DNA of 42,958 nt, from positions 1 to 42,958 of the forward strand of contig JAHIRQ010000039.1 of the NCBI GenBank assembly GCA_018818645.1, given 5' to 3'. Under the pieces are notes generated by a model that made no database searches, was not told the DNA's origin, and saw only the letters and a list, made by a program, of their open reading frames with translations. The number at the start of each line of letters is the position of its first letter. Position 1 is the stretch's first letter. Position numbers and translations under genes: made by a program. The stretch is from Bacillota bacterium. Its GTDB lineage: Bacteria > Bacillota_I > Bacilli_A > Acholeplasmatales > Acholeplasmataceae. This document shows positions 1-9,182 of the stretch, one piece after another.

Positions 1-1167
1 AATTTCTTCACCAATTGTCATCCATATGGTTGTAGACAAAACGTATTCAACCAAATTCAACAAGCTAAAACCTTTGATTCATTCAAAGGACCTAAAAATG
101 TATTAATTATCGGTGGTTCCTCAGGGTATGGACTGGCATCACGAATTGCATTAGCATTCGGTGCTGGATCAAACACGCTCAATGTATCTTATGAATCTGC
201 ACCTAAAGCTAAAAAGACTGGTACTTCAGGCTGGTGGAATAATATTTATTTCCAAGAATTTGCTAAAGAAACAGGTAACATTCATAAAGACTTTATTGGA
301 GATGCTTTCTCCAAAGAAATGAAAGAGAATGTAGTTGACTTCGCTAAGAAGCATATGGGGAAATTCGATTTAGTCATTTATTCTCTAGCCTCTGGTGGAA
401 GACTGAATTATGAAACCAATGAAATTATCAAATCTCACATAAAAACAATTGGTGAGGAAGCTCAAGGTAAAACAATTGATATACTCGATTTAGAAGTCAA
501 GGAATTAACTGTCACTTCAGCAACAGAGCAGGAAGTTAAAGATACAGTTTATGTCATGGGTGGTTCTGATTGGCATGATTGGATATGGATGCTTAATCAA
601 CATGATTTACTAAACCCTCAAGCAAAGACTATTTCTTATACCTATGTAGGTGGACCTACTACAGAAAAAATATATCGTGGTGGAACTGTTGGTAAAGCAA
701 AAGAAGATCTAGAACATCACGCAGTGTTGATGAATGAACTTATGCAAAAAAAATACCAAGGGGAAGCACTCATCTCATCTAGTAAAGCAGTAGCAACTAA
801 AGCAAGCGTGTATATTCCTTCAATGACAAATTATATATCATGTTTATATGATGTGATGGTACGAAAAGGAGTACATGAGTCTATTCTTGAACATAAATAT
901 AGATTATTTAGAGACATGATTTATGGAAATAAACGTATTGTTGATAGTCAAAATCGTATTCGTGTGGATCATCTTGAAATGGAAGAGAATATTCAAAAAG
1001 AAACTGTGCATATGATGGAAACTATTTCTAATGAAGACTTACTAAAATTAAAGGGAACTAAACTATTCTTAAAGGATATCTATCAAATCAATGGGTTTGA
1101 ATTTGATAATATTGACTATGATGAAGATGTCGATATAGATGCATTGGCTGAACTTCAGCCTGAATAA
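1..1167 (+). CDS. fabV: trans-2-enoyl-CoA/ACP reductase FabV, 5'-truncated by window edge
   Basis: Frame 1 is open from base 1: NFFTNCHPYGCRQNVF...VLIIGGSSGYGLASRIALAFGAG...YTYVGGPTTEKIYRGGTVGKAKEDLE...; FabV-type Rossmann and catalytic Y-x8-K region. ORF-track start at 319 is internal. Confidence 0.93.
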   Translation, partial: NFFTNCHPYGCRQNVFNQIQQAKTFDSFKGPKNVLIIGGSSGYGLASRIALAFGAGSNTLNVSYESAPKAKKTGTSGWWNNIYFQEFAKETGNIHKDFIGDAFSKEMKENVVDFAKKHMGKFDLVIYSLASGGRLNYETNEIIKSHIKTIGEEAQGKTIDILDLEVKELTVTSATEQEVKDTVYVMGGSDWHDWIWMLNQHDLLNPQAKTISYTYVGGPTTEKIYRGGTVGKAKEDLEHHAVLMNELMQKKYQGEALISSSKAVATKASVYIPSMTNYISCLYDVMVRKGVHESILEHKYRLFRDMIYGNKRIVDSQNRIRVDHLEMEENIQKETVHMMETISNEDLLKLKGTKLFLKDIYQINGFEFDNIDYDEDVDIDALAELQPE

Positions 1168-1176
1168 AAACAATTA

Positions 1177-1210
1177 GGCAAAACCATTTTATTTGGTCTT
1201 GTCTTTTTTA
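1177..1210 (+). terminator. Rho-independent terminator after fabV
   Basis: GGCAAAACCA-loop-TGGTCTTGTC followed by T-run. Confidence 0.7.
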
Positions 1211-1301
1211 TTATGTTTATAGATAGTTTATGAAATTGTTTACTTATTAAACGAATTGAAATAAATCATGAAAAGGAATGAAAGAATATATGCAAAAAGA
1301 G

Positions 1302-1330
1302 TTGAACATCAAAGTAATTGTAGTAAGATA
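1302..1330 (+). promoter_or_regulatory. Candidate promoter for sORF/NMO transcript
   Basis: TTGAAC (1302-1307), about 16-17 nt, then TAAGAT/AAGATA. Confidence 0.4.
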
Positions 1331-1471
1331 ATAGTAATTACTTTTTTAAAGTAAGGAAATAACCCTATCTTTATCATATTTTATGAAAACAAAAATGCAC
1401 TGTTACATACTTACAGTGGGAAAAATATAAAGTGTAGTTGATGAATACTACAAAAATAAAAAAGGAGAATT

Positions 1472-1573
1472 ATGATGATCAAAGAAAGAAAAAGCACTAA
1501 AGTTTTGAAAGCTTTAAACCATAATGTTTCAAAAGCATACCATTCTAATCTTTATATAAGTACAAACTCATGA
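1472..1573 (+). CDS. Small ORF, 33 aa (MMIKERKSTKVLKALNHNVSKAYHSNLYISTNS), overlapping the downstream start
   Basis: AAAGGAG at 1461-1467 with proper spacing to ATG 1472; stop TGA 1571-1573 overlaps ATG 1570 (ATGA). Absent from ORF track because of length. Confidence 0.55.
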   Translation: MMIKERKSTKVLKALNHNVSKAYHSNLYISTNS

Positions 1574-3021
1574 GCAAGAAAAGTTTCCCTAGAATTATCC
1601 AAGGTGGCATGGGTGTAGGTATCTCAAGTTGGAAGTTAGCAAGAACTGTTTCTATGGAAGGTGAACTTGGAGTCATTTCAGGCACAGCAGTTGCTTTAAC
1701 GCTAGCGAGAAGAATTATGGAAAAAGTGGATGAAGACGATGTGAATCGCGCACTAGATGCCTTTCCATTTCCAAAAATGATAGAACGTATTCGTACAAAA
1801 TATGCGCCATCTCCAGATGAAAAACTAAATAAAGACCGATTTAAAGCAGTATCAATGCCTACTATTGAGTATTCAAAGGATTTGCTTGAACTTACTGTGG
1901 TGGCATGTTTCGTTGAAGTTTATATGGCTAAATATGGACACGATGGAGTTGTAGGAATGAATTTATTAGAAAAGATTCAAACACCAACACTACCTTCCAT
2001 ATACGGTGCACTATTAGCAAATGTTGACTATATTCTTATGGGTGCAGGTATACCAATTCGGATACCAAAAGTAATTGATGAGCTCTCCAATCATCAGAAT
2101 TCAAGTCTTCCAATCAAAGTACTAGAAGATGATGGAAATGAGACAGTTTATTCTAAATTCTCACCAGTGGAGTTTGCTGAAGGTGAAGCATTACCTCAAT
2201 TAAAGAGACCTAGATTTTTAGCGATTGTAAGTTCTGCACCTCTTGCTCTTCATTTATCACGTTCACAATATGGTAGTCCAGATGGTTTCATTGTAGAAAT
2301 GCCTATTGCAGGTGGACATAATGCTCCTCCTCGTGGGAAGCTTCAACTAAGTGAACTTGGAGAACCTATTTATGGAGTAAGGGATGAAGTTGACTTCAAA
2401 GCTATCCAAGATATTGGACTTCCATTCTACCTTGCTGGTGGATATGGTTCACATGAGCAATACATCATGGCAACCAATCTTGGAGCTTCAGGCATTCAAG
2501 TTGGTACTGCATTCGCATTCTGTGAAGAATCAGGTATGGAAAAATCATTGAAGAGACGTATTATAGAAGCTGTTAAAAAAGGGTTAGGAAGAGTTAGAAC
2601 AGATCCCTTAGCATCTCCAACCGGATTTCCATTTAAAGTTGTTGAAATTGAAGATACGAATGGAATTCATGAGACTGCTGAAAAGCGTCAAAGAATTTGT
2701 GACTTAGGATATTTAAGAGAAGCGTATCGTAAAGAAAATGGAAACATAGGGTATCGTTGTCCTTCTGAACCTGTAGATGATTATGTTAAAAAAGGTGGAA
2801 AACTAGAAGATACCGTAGGTAGAAGATGCTTATGTAATGGATTAGTTTCTACGATGGGATTGGGTCAAAAGAGAAGAAATGGAACAGAAGAAATTCCTTT
2901 GGTAACTGCAGGTGATGATCTAAAGTATGTACTTCGCTTTTTAAAGCCAGGACAATTGAGCTATACAGCTAAAGATGTTCTCGAAATTCTTTTAGGGAAA
3001 AATTTGAATAAAGCGAGTTAA
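1570..3021 (+). CDS. Nitronate monooxygenase / FabK-PfaD-like FMN enoyl reductase family protein
   Basis: PRIIQGGMGVGISSWKLARTVS, IPIAGGHNAPPRGK-type and LAGGYGSHEQYIMATNLGASGIQVGTAFAFCEESG motifs of the NMO/FabK TIM-barrel family. Confidence 0.85.
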   Translation: MSKKSFPRIIQGGMGVGISSWKLARTVSMEGELGVISGTAVALTLARRIMEKVDEDDVNRALDAFPFPKMIERIRTKYAPSPDEKLNKDRFKAVSMPTIEYSKDLLELTVVACFVEVYMAKYGHDGVVGMNLLEKIQTPTLPSIYGALLANVDYILMGAGIPIRIPKVIDELSNHQNSSLPIKVLEDDGNETVYSKFSPVEFAEGEALPQLKRPRFLAIVSSAPLALHLSRSQYGSPDGFIVEMPIAGGHNAPPRGKLQLSELGEPIYGVRDEVDFKAIQDIGLPFYLAGGYGSHEQYIMATNLGASGIQVGTAFAFCEESGMEKSLKRRIIEAVKKGLGRVRTDPLASPTGFPFKVVEIEDTNGIHETAEKRQRICDLGYLREAYRKENGNIGYRCPSEPVDDYVKKGGKLEDTVGRRCLCNGLVSTMGLGQKRRNGTEEIPLVTAGDDLKYVLRFLKPGQLSYTAKDVLEILLGKNLNKAS

Positions 3022-3047
3022 AAAAGTATAGTCATAGGTATATATAG

Positions 3048-3074
3048 AAAAAGCAATGCCAACGCATTGCTTTT
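3048..3074. terminator. Bidirectional terminator between convergent genes
   Basis: AAAAAGCAATGC-CAAC-GCATTGCTTTT. Confidence 0.8.
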
Positions 3075-3077
3075 GTT

Positions 3078-3299
3078 CTATAATTCTTTAGATTTAACTG
3101 CTTTATAACCTAATCTCGCAACTTGATTGACAATCAGTTTATCATCCACTGCATTCTCATCATAGGTAATGAAGACTTTGCTATTTCCAAGTTCGACATT
3201 GACTTCGGATACACCTTTTGTTTTTTTGAGAATATTTGAAATTCCCATTGAACAACTTACACAGTGCATACCTAAAACATCGTATTCTGCTTTTTTCAT
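3078..3299 (-). CDS. Heavy-metal-associated (HMA) domain protein, copper-chaperone-like, 73 aa
   Basis: MKKAEYDVLGMHCVSCSMGISNILKKTKGVSEVNVEL...; GMxCxxC motif. Start re-called from 3404 to 3299 because AAGGAGGAG lies just upstream of this ATG. Confidence 0.85.
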   Translation of the reverse strand: MKKAEYDVLGMHCVSCSMGISNILKKTKGVSEVNVELGNSKVFITYDENAVDDKLIVNQVARLGYKAVKSKEL

Positions 3300-3465
3300 T
3301 TTTTTACTCCTCCTTGATAGTCTATTCATATAATCTACTTCTATAACACAACTTTTTTGATGATAAGTCAAATTATACGCCTCCATTTGACTTTTATTTT
3401 TCACATTATAATGTAGAAATCAAACAAGTCATATATAATAATAGTAAGGCATTTTGGAGGAAAAC

Positions 3466-4692
3466 ATGAAACGAGCAATTTACTTATTTATTATATTTTT
3501 CTTTATCCAAGGTATAGTTCATAATTTAGGGCATCCTGTAACTCCGGCATTCGTTAGAGGACTAGAAATACCTGATTTTATGTTTGGTGTTTTTTTTGCA
3601 GCAATGAGTCTTGGATTAATGATAGGATCTCCAATATGGGGCATATTAGGGGATCAGGGAAGAAGAAAATTATATATTGCTCTTGGTCTATCCATATATA
3701 GTATTGGCCAGTTCTTTTTTGCCTATGCAGGAAATGCGACACTGATGGTCATTTTTAGATTTATTGCAGGTTTTGGAGTTGGTAGTGCATTAACGATTAT
3801 GACATCTCAAATTATTTTATTATCTGAGCTAAAAGACCGTGCTAAGCATTTAGCATTTGCTGCTGCATCCTCTACACTAGGTGCTTCCTTAGGATATTGG
3901 ATTGGAGGATTCTTATCGACCAATCCAACCATGGTTAATTTTCTAGGAACATCAGATTTAAGAATTATATTTGTCATTCAAGTCATTCTAAATATTTTAT
4001 ATACTATTTCAACAGTTATTTTGATTCAAGGACAGGAAAAAATGGTTTCATCGATGAAGAAGCCCTCGATGATTGCAGGATTAAAGGAAATCACTAAAAT
4101 TGATAAATCCTTACTCATCTTTTTGATATCACTCACTTTTATGACGATAGGCAGTATCAATGTATCTAAATATCTGGATGTCTATTTTGATCAATTACTT
4201 TATAACCCACAACAATTAGGGACATTTGTAATGGTTACAGGCATTGTTTCGTTAATTTCGAGTATTTTCTTAGTTCCATACTTCGCAAGGTTTAAAAAAC
4301 AATTACTTTTGATCGGTGTGATTCATTTAATAAGTGCAGGGATTATTTTCTATTCATTTAGAGCAAGCAACTTTCTACTGATTATGTATACAGTCTTTAT
4401 GATCTATGTCGTGCTAAAAACAATCTATCAACCACTTGAACAAAGCTATATTGCAAAACACGCGACAAATAATAAATACGGTAGTATTATGGGTCTTAGA
4501 CAATCCTTTGTATCTTTTGGGATGGTACTTGGCCCACTTTTAGGTGGATACCTTTACAGCTTAAAACCACTTGTATTATTTGATTTCAGTGGAATATCAT
4601 TTATCATAGGTGTCTTATTATTGATTTGGGTATTTGCTTTAGAACAAAAAAAGAAGATAGAAAAAGATGTTAATCAAGGGGTTTTAGTTTAA
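3466..4692 (+). CDS. MFS transporter
   Basis: About 12 hydrophobic segments, GILGDQGRRKLYI loop motif; ATG 3466 with GGAGG upstream. Confidence 0.85.
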   Translation: MKRAIYLFIIFFFIQGIVHNLGHPVTPAFVRGLEIPDFMFGVFFAAMSLGLMIGSPIWGILGDQGRRKLYIALGLSIYSIGQFFFAYAGNATLMVIFRFIAGFGVGSALTIMTSQIILLSELKDRAKHLAFAAASSTLGASLGYWIGGFLSTNPTMVNFLGTSDLRIIFVIQVILNILYTISTVILIQGQEKMVSSMKKPSMIAGLKEITKIDKSLLIFLISLTFMTIGSINVSKYLDVYFDQLLYNPQQLGTFVMVTGIVSLISSIFLVPYFARFKKQLLLIGVIHLISAGIIFYSFRASNFLLIMYTVFMIYVVLKTIYQPLEQSYIAKHATNNKYGSIMGLRQSFVSFGMVLGPLLGGYLYSLKPLVLFDFSGISFIIGVLLLIWVFALEQKKKIEKDVNQGVLV

Positions 4693-4715
4693 AAAACAAT
4701 TTAAGGGTGAATTAC

Positions 4716-5750
4716 ATGAAAAAAATCGGACTAGTTAAAAAGATATTTATTGCTTTATTATTAATCTATGTTGTATTGGTTTTATTACCAAAGCCAGATA
4801 ATGCAAATGGAGATAATCCGTTAAAGATTGAATCAGGAGAAAGACCTTATTTAATTGCTCATGGTGGTGGTAATCACGAGTTTCCAGATAATACTTTGGA
4901 AGCTTTTTATCATGCATATTCAATAGATTCAAATGTGATGATGGAAACCGATGTGAGCTTAACAAAAGATGGAGTCATTATTTTGTCTCACGATACCACA
5001 CTTGATCGAAAAACAACATTAACCAATGCTTTAATTATTGAAACCAACTATAGTGATTTAGTCAATCAAGAAATAGATTTTAGTTATCATAATGATGTTT
5101 CTCCCAATTCAAATGGTTTTAATGTTTCAGGAATATTAAAGCCATATAAAAATTATATAGGTGAAAGTGTGACTCCTTTAGATATAACTTATCCGGATGG
5201 AGTTACACCGAGACATGATTCCAAATTCTTAGTCACAACATTAGAAGAATTGATAACATCATTTCCTAATAACTTCATCAATGTTGAAATTAAACAATAT
5301 GATGAAATTGGAATTGATGCATTATTAAAAGTTGTTGAGCTGATGGACCTACTTGATGATGACTATAACACTTTTGGAAGAATTGTATTAGCATCATTTC
5401 ATGAAGAGATTTTTCAAAAAATGTTGGAAATCAAGGAAAATGAATACAAAGAACTCATGGTTTCTCCAGAAACCAAATCAGTGATTGAGTATTATGCGCT
5501 CTATTTAACTGGACTTAGTTTTTTCTATAGGGATCAAGTACATGTCTTACAATTACCAGTTGAACAATATGGCCTTAGTCTTTCTACAAAAAGGCTCATA
5601 AAAAACGCACATCGACATAATATTGCAGTTCATTACTGGACCATTGATGATCCGGATGAAATGAGACGATTAATCCATAATGGTGCAGATGGCATCATGA
5701 CCAATCGACCAACTTTGTTAAAAGAAGTACTAGATGATTTATATCCATAA
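4716..5750 (+). CDS. Membrane-anchored glycerophosphodiester phosphodiesterase family protein
   Basis: N-terminal TM; LIAHGGGNHEFPDNTLEAFYHAY...METDVSLTKDGVIILSHDTTLDRKT; C-terminal HYWTIDDPDEMRRLIHNGADGIMTNRP. Confidence 0.9.
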   Translation: MKKIGLVKKIFIALLLIYVVLVLLPKPDNANGDNPLKIESGERPYLIAHGGGNHEFPDNTLEAFYHAYSIDSNVMMETDVSLTKDGVIILSHDTTLDRKTTLTNALIIETNYSDLVNQEIDFSYHNDVSPNSNGFNVSGILKPYKNYIGESVTPLDITYPDGVTPRHDSKFLVTTLEELITSFPNNFINVEIKQYDEIGIDALLKVVELMDLLDDDYNTFGRIVLASFHEEIFQKMLEIKENEYKELMVSPETKSVIEYYALYLTGLSFFYRDQVHVLQLPVEQYGLSLSTKRLIKNAHRHNIAVHYWTIDDPDEMRRLIHNGADGIMTNRPTLLKEVLDDLYP

Positions 5751-5752
5751 TC

Positions 5753-5777
5753 AAAGTGAGAAATTCTCACTTTTTTT
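5753..5777 (+). terminator. Rho-independent terminator
   Basis: AAGTGAGAA/TTCTCACTT plus T-run. Confidence 0.8.
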
Positions 5778-5848
5778 GTTAACTTTAGATAAAAATGTAA
5801 TTTTTTATAAAAATTATGATAAGATTATTGCAATAAAGGGGTGGAACG

Positions 5849-6556
5849 ATGAAAAAATCTTTATGGATAATTTTTTTATTACTAGGAGTTATATTCATTT
5901 CTGGATGTCAGTCAGAAACGAGTTTTGTTTCGCATCCTGTTGGCTATGGATTGGTGGATGAAGATCATGTTGCTCAAGGTTCATTTGATTACTTAAGCTC
6001 TTCACCAAACAATCCTAACTCATTTTTCCTAACAGTTTATGCCTTGCCAAGCATATGGGCAGAGGTCAATGTTTATGATGAGTTTGATGAAGATAATCCA
6101 AATATTGAAAAGCTAGTGGATGGTGAATGGGTTAGATATTATGCTAAATATATTCTAATAGGAAACGAGTTTTTTACTTTAGTTGTTGATGAAACAACGA
6201 ATCCAAAAGAAGTTAGCTATCAAAATATAGAGGGTACAGACATTATAGTTTTACTAGAATCTGAGGAACAATCGAAATGGTATATTGAGCAAGTCAATTT
6301 AAATAGTATTTATATTACTGATCATGAGCGAATTCCTTATGAGGCATACAAAAGCATTCTATATGACGTGAATAAAATCCATTTTATATCAACTCAAAGT
6401 ACTGGAATCTTTATTTCTTATGTTGGAGAAAATGAAACGATGCCTGACTTCAGCGAAAATTTTCAATATTATGACCATGATTTAATCAATCAACTATTCA
6501 ATAGAGCTTTAAATAAAGCATTTGATCCAGAATTTAAGGTATCACAGTCCAATTAA
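5849..6556 (+). CDS. Putative lipoprotein of unknown function
   Basis: MKKSLWIIFLLLGVIFISGCQ lipobox. Confidence 0.75.
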   Translation: MKKSLWIIFLLLGVIFISGCQSETSFVSHPVGYGLVDEDHVAQGSFDYLSSSPNNPNSFFLTVYALPSIWAEVNVYDEFDEDNPNIEKLVDGEWVRYYAKYILIGNEFFTLVVDETTNPKEVSYQNIEGTDIIVLLESEEQSKWYIEQVNLNSIYITDHERIPYEAYKSILYDVNKIHFISTQSTGIFISYVGENETMPDFSENFQYYDHDLINQLFNRALNKAFDPEFKVSQSN

Positions 6557-6583
6557 ACAATCATTAATTTCAATTCTACTTCT

Positions 6584-6613
6584 AAAAAACATGAGAAAAT
6601 TCATGTTTTTTTT
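6584..6613 (+). terminator. Rho-independent terminator
   Basis: AAAAACATGA-GAAAAT-TCATGTTTTTTTT. Confidence 0.8.
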
Positions 6614-6625
6614 GATTTCTTTAAC

Positions 6626-6654
6626 TTGCTATAAAAGCGCTTTCATGTTACAAT
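6626..6654 (+). promoter_or_regulatory. Promoter of DUF1015-serC-serA operon with cre-like operator in the spacer
   Basis: TTGCTA-17-TACAAT; spacer holds TAAAAGCGCTTTCA (6632-6645), one mismatch from TGAAAGCGCTTTCA. Confidence 0.65.
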
Positions 6655-6841
6655 GAAAATAGTCAAGCATTACTCGTTTCTTATCTGTTTTTTAGTATGT
6701 CATACTACCTTATCAATGGTATAAAATCACCAAAATGGGGAAAACAAATTCGATGATGTTTCAATTCGAGAATAAATTATTACCAATTGAATCAACGAAA
6801 ATCTACATAAAGCTCTAGGAAAGGAAAAGGGAGTTATTTTT

Positions 6842-8098
6842 ATGCCTCTAAACGAGAAACAAAAGCCAATTCATTTACCAGAAATGCTACTTCCAAAAAG
6901 GTCTATTGATCTTTCAAAGTGGGCAGTCGTTGCTTGTGACCAGTTCACAAGTCAACCATCATATTGGAAGGAACTGAAGCGCTATATTGACGATGCGCCA
7001 TCGACTTACAATATGATTTTACCTGAAGTCTATCTTGAACAAATGGACGATCAGATGATTGAAACGATCAATTACACAATGAATCACTATTTATCTAGTG
7101 ATGTGTTGGAATCGATTGGAAAGTCGATGATGCTAATTGAAAGATCTATCGATTTAAAAAACAGAAGGTTGGGTTTAATTTTAGCAATTGATTTAGAAAA
7201 TTATGATTATAAAGAAGGTTCCAAACCACTGATTCGTACAACAGAAAAAACGATTATTGAGCGTATTCCACCTCGCGTGAGAATAAGAAAAAATGCACCA
7301 CTTGAGCTTTCTCATGTGATGTTACTCATGAATGATGATAAGCATCATATCATCGAAAGATTATTTGAAAAGAAAGATTCTTTTGTAAAAAAATATGATT
7401 TTGTATTGAATATGATGGGGGGACATCTAAGAGGCTACCAAATCAAAGATTGTGATGAAATCATTGAAGAATTTTATAAGTTAATCGAAGATACAAACGA
7501 TCCTATGCTTTTTATCGTTGGAGATGGTAATCATAGTCTTGCAACTGCAAAAGCGCATTGGCAAGAATTAAAAGTTAATCTTTCAATCGCTGATCAAGAC
7601 AATCATCCTGCACGTTATGCAATGGTTGAAGTTGTTAACATTTATGATCCAGGTTTACAATTTGAAGGAATCCATCGTGTTCTATTCAATTCTGATAAGA
7701 GTTTTTTAATAGATTTGTTTCATGCAGTCGATAAAGAAAAAGATACTTGGGTATACACAAGTGAGATTGGTGAGCAGCAGTTTTTTATTCCAAAAAATAC
7801 AGCTGATGCATATGAGCAAATTCAATCATTTATCGATGATTATTTATCAAAGCATAAAAAAACGACAATCGATTACATTCATGGTGAGGAAGAATTGATT
7901 CAAGTTTGCAATAGCAATCCAGGAAGCATAGGAATCAAAATGCCTACAATTGAAAAGAAGGATTTATTTCCATTTGTGCAATCTGGCAAAGTACTACCTA
8001 GAAAATCATTTTCGATGGGATGTGCTACTGCGAAACGATATTATTTAGAATCAAGATTTATAACAATTCAAAAACCGAAAGGAGATTTAAAAATATGA
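6842..8098 (+). CDS. DUF1015 family protein
   Basis: PKRSIDLSKWAVVACDQFTSQPSYWKEL...VGDGNHSLATAKAHW; located before serC/serA as often seen in Firmicutes. Confidence 0.85.
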   Translation: MPLNEKQKPIHLPEMLLPKRSIDLSKWAVVACDQFTSQPSYWKELKRYIDDAPSTYNMILPEVYLEQMDDQMIETINYTMNHYLSSDVLESIGKSMMLIERSIDLKNRRLGLILAIDLENYDYKEGSKPLIRTTEKTIIERIPPRVRIRKNAPLELSHVMLLMNDDKHHIIERLFEKKDSFVKKYDFVLNMMGGHLRGYQIKDCDEIIEEFYKLIEDTNDPMLFIVGDGNHSLATAKAHWQELKVNLSIADQDNHPARYAMVEVVNIYDPGLQFEGIHRVLFNSDKSFLIDLFHAVDKEKDTWVYTSEIGEQQFFIPKNTADAYEQIQSFIDDYLSKHKKTTIDYIHGEEELIQVCNSNPGSIGIKMPTIEKKDLFPFVQSGKVLPRKSFSMGCATAKRYYLESRFITIQKPKGDLKI

Positions 8099-9180
8099 AA
8101 AGAGTATATAATTTCTCAGCAGGACCAGCGATATTACCTGAGGATGTCTTAAAAGAGGCGGCAGCAGAAATGCTTGATTACCAAAATAGTGGTATGTCAG
8201 TGATGGAAATGAGTCATCGATCAAAAACATATCAAACCATTATTGATGATGCAGAAAGTGATTTAAGAAAGCTATTAAACATCCCAGAAAACTACAAGGT
8301 ATTATTTCTACAAGGTGGTGCAACTACCCAATTTTCAATGATTCCCATGAACTTAATGAAAAATAAAACTGCAGATTACATTATCTCAGGACATTGGGCT
8401 AAAAAGGCAGCAGAGGAAGCAGAAAAATATGGTAAGGTGAATCGAATTGCTTCATCTGAAGATAAGATGTTTTCCTATATTCCTGATGTTTCTAATCTTA
8501 AGATTACACCTGAAGCAGACTATGTGTTCATGTGTGACAACAATACCATTTATGGAACTAAGTTTTATGATTTACCAAATACTAAAGGTAAGGTTTTAGT
8601 TTCTGATGCATCCTCATGCTTTCTTTCTGAACCAATTGATGTCACTCAGTATGGAATCATTTTTGCTGGTGCTCAAAAAAATGTTGGACCAGCTGGAACT
8701 GTTATTGTTATTATTCGTGAAGATTTAATAACAAAAGATTTAGAAAATTATGTGCCAATTATGCTAAGATATGACATTCATGCTGAAAATCAATCCATGT
8801 ATAACACTCCTCCTACCTATGGAATATATCTATGTGGTAAGGTCTTTAAATGGTTGTTAAATTTAGGAGGATTAGAAGCTATTCATAAAATCAATATTCA
8901 TAAAGCGAACCTAATCTATGACTATTTAGATCAAAGTCAAATGTTTTTTGGTACAGTTGAAAAGAAATCTAGATCACTGATGAACGTTTGTTTCAAATCA
9001 ACATCTCCTGAATTAGATGAGAAATTTATCAAAGAAGCAAAAGCTTTAGGTTTTGATAATCTAAAGGGTCACCGTTCTGTAGGTGGGATGAGAGCATCCA
9101 TTTATAATGCAATGCCTACTGAAGGTATAGCAGCATTGGTTCATTTCATGAAGGATTTTGAAGAGAGAAATAGGGTTTAA
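8095..9180 (+). CDS. serC: Phosphoserine aminotransferase
   Basis: MKRVYNFSAGPAILPEDVLKEAAAEMLDYQNSGMSVMEMSHRS; PLP Lys region FAGAQKNVGPAG. Start 8095 with AAAGGAG. Confidence 0.95.
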   Translation: MKRVYNFSAGPAILPEDVLKEAAAEMLDYQNSGMSVMEMSHRSKTYQTIIDDAESDLRKLLNIPENYKVLFLQGGATTQFSMIPMNLMKNKTADYIISGHWAKKAAEEAEKYGKVNRIASSEDKMFSYIPDVSNLKITPEADYVFMCDNNTIYGTKFYDLPNTKGKVLVSDASSCFLSEPIDVTQYGIIFAGAQKNVGPAGTVIVIIREDLITKDLENYVPIMLRYDIHAENQSMYNTPPTYGIYLCGKVFKWLLNLGGLEAIHKINIHKANLIYDYLDQSQMFFGTVEKKSRSLMNVCFKSTSPELDEKFIKEAKALGFDNLKGHRSVGGMRASIYNAMPTEGIAALVHFMKDFEERNRV

Positions 9181-9182
9181 TC

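Noticed and set aside
61-100. TTTGATTCATTCAAA as a FabT-like box
   Set aside because: Five-base spacer instead of three, and within fabV coding sequence.
5734-5961. Plus-strand 75-aa ORF
   Set aside because: Crosses a terminator and overlaps the lipoprotein gene out of frame; no RBS.
6660-6841. SAM, T-box or other known riboswitch before the serine operon
   Set aside because: No T-box sequence, no recognisable aptamer core and no terminator in the leader.
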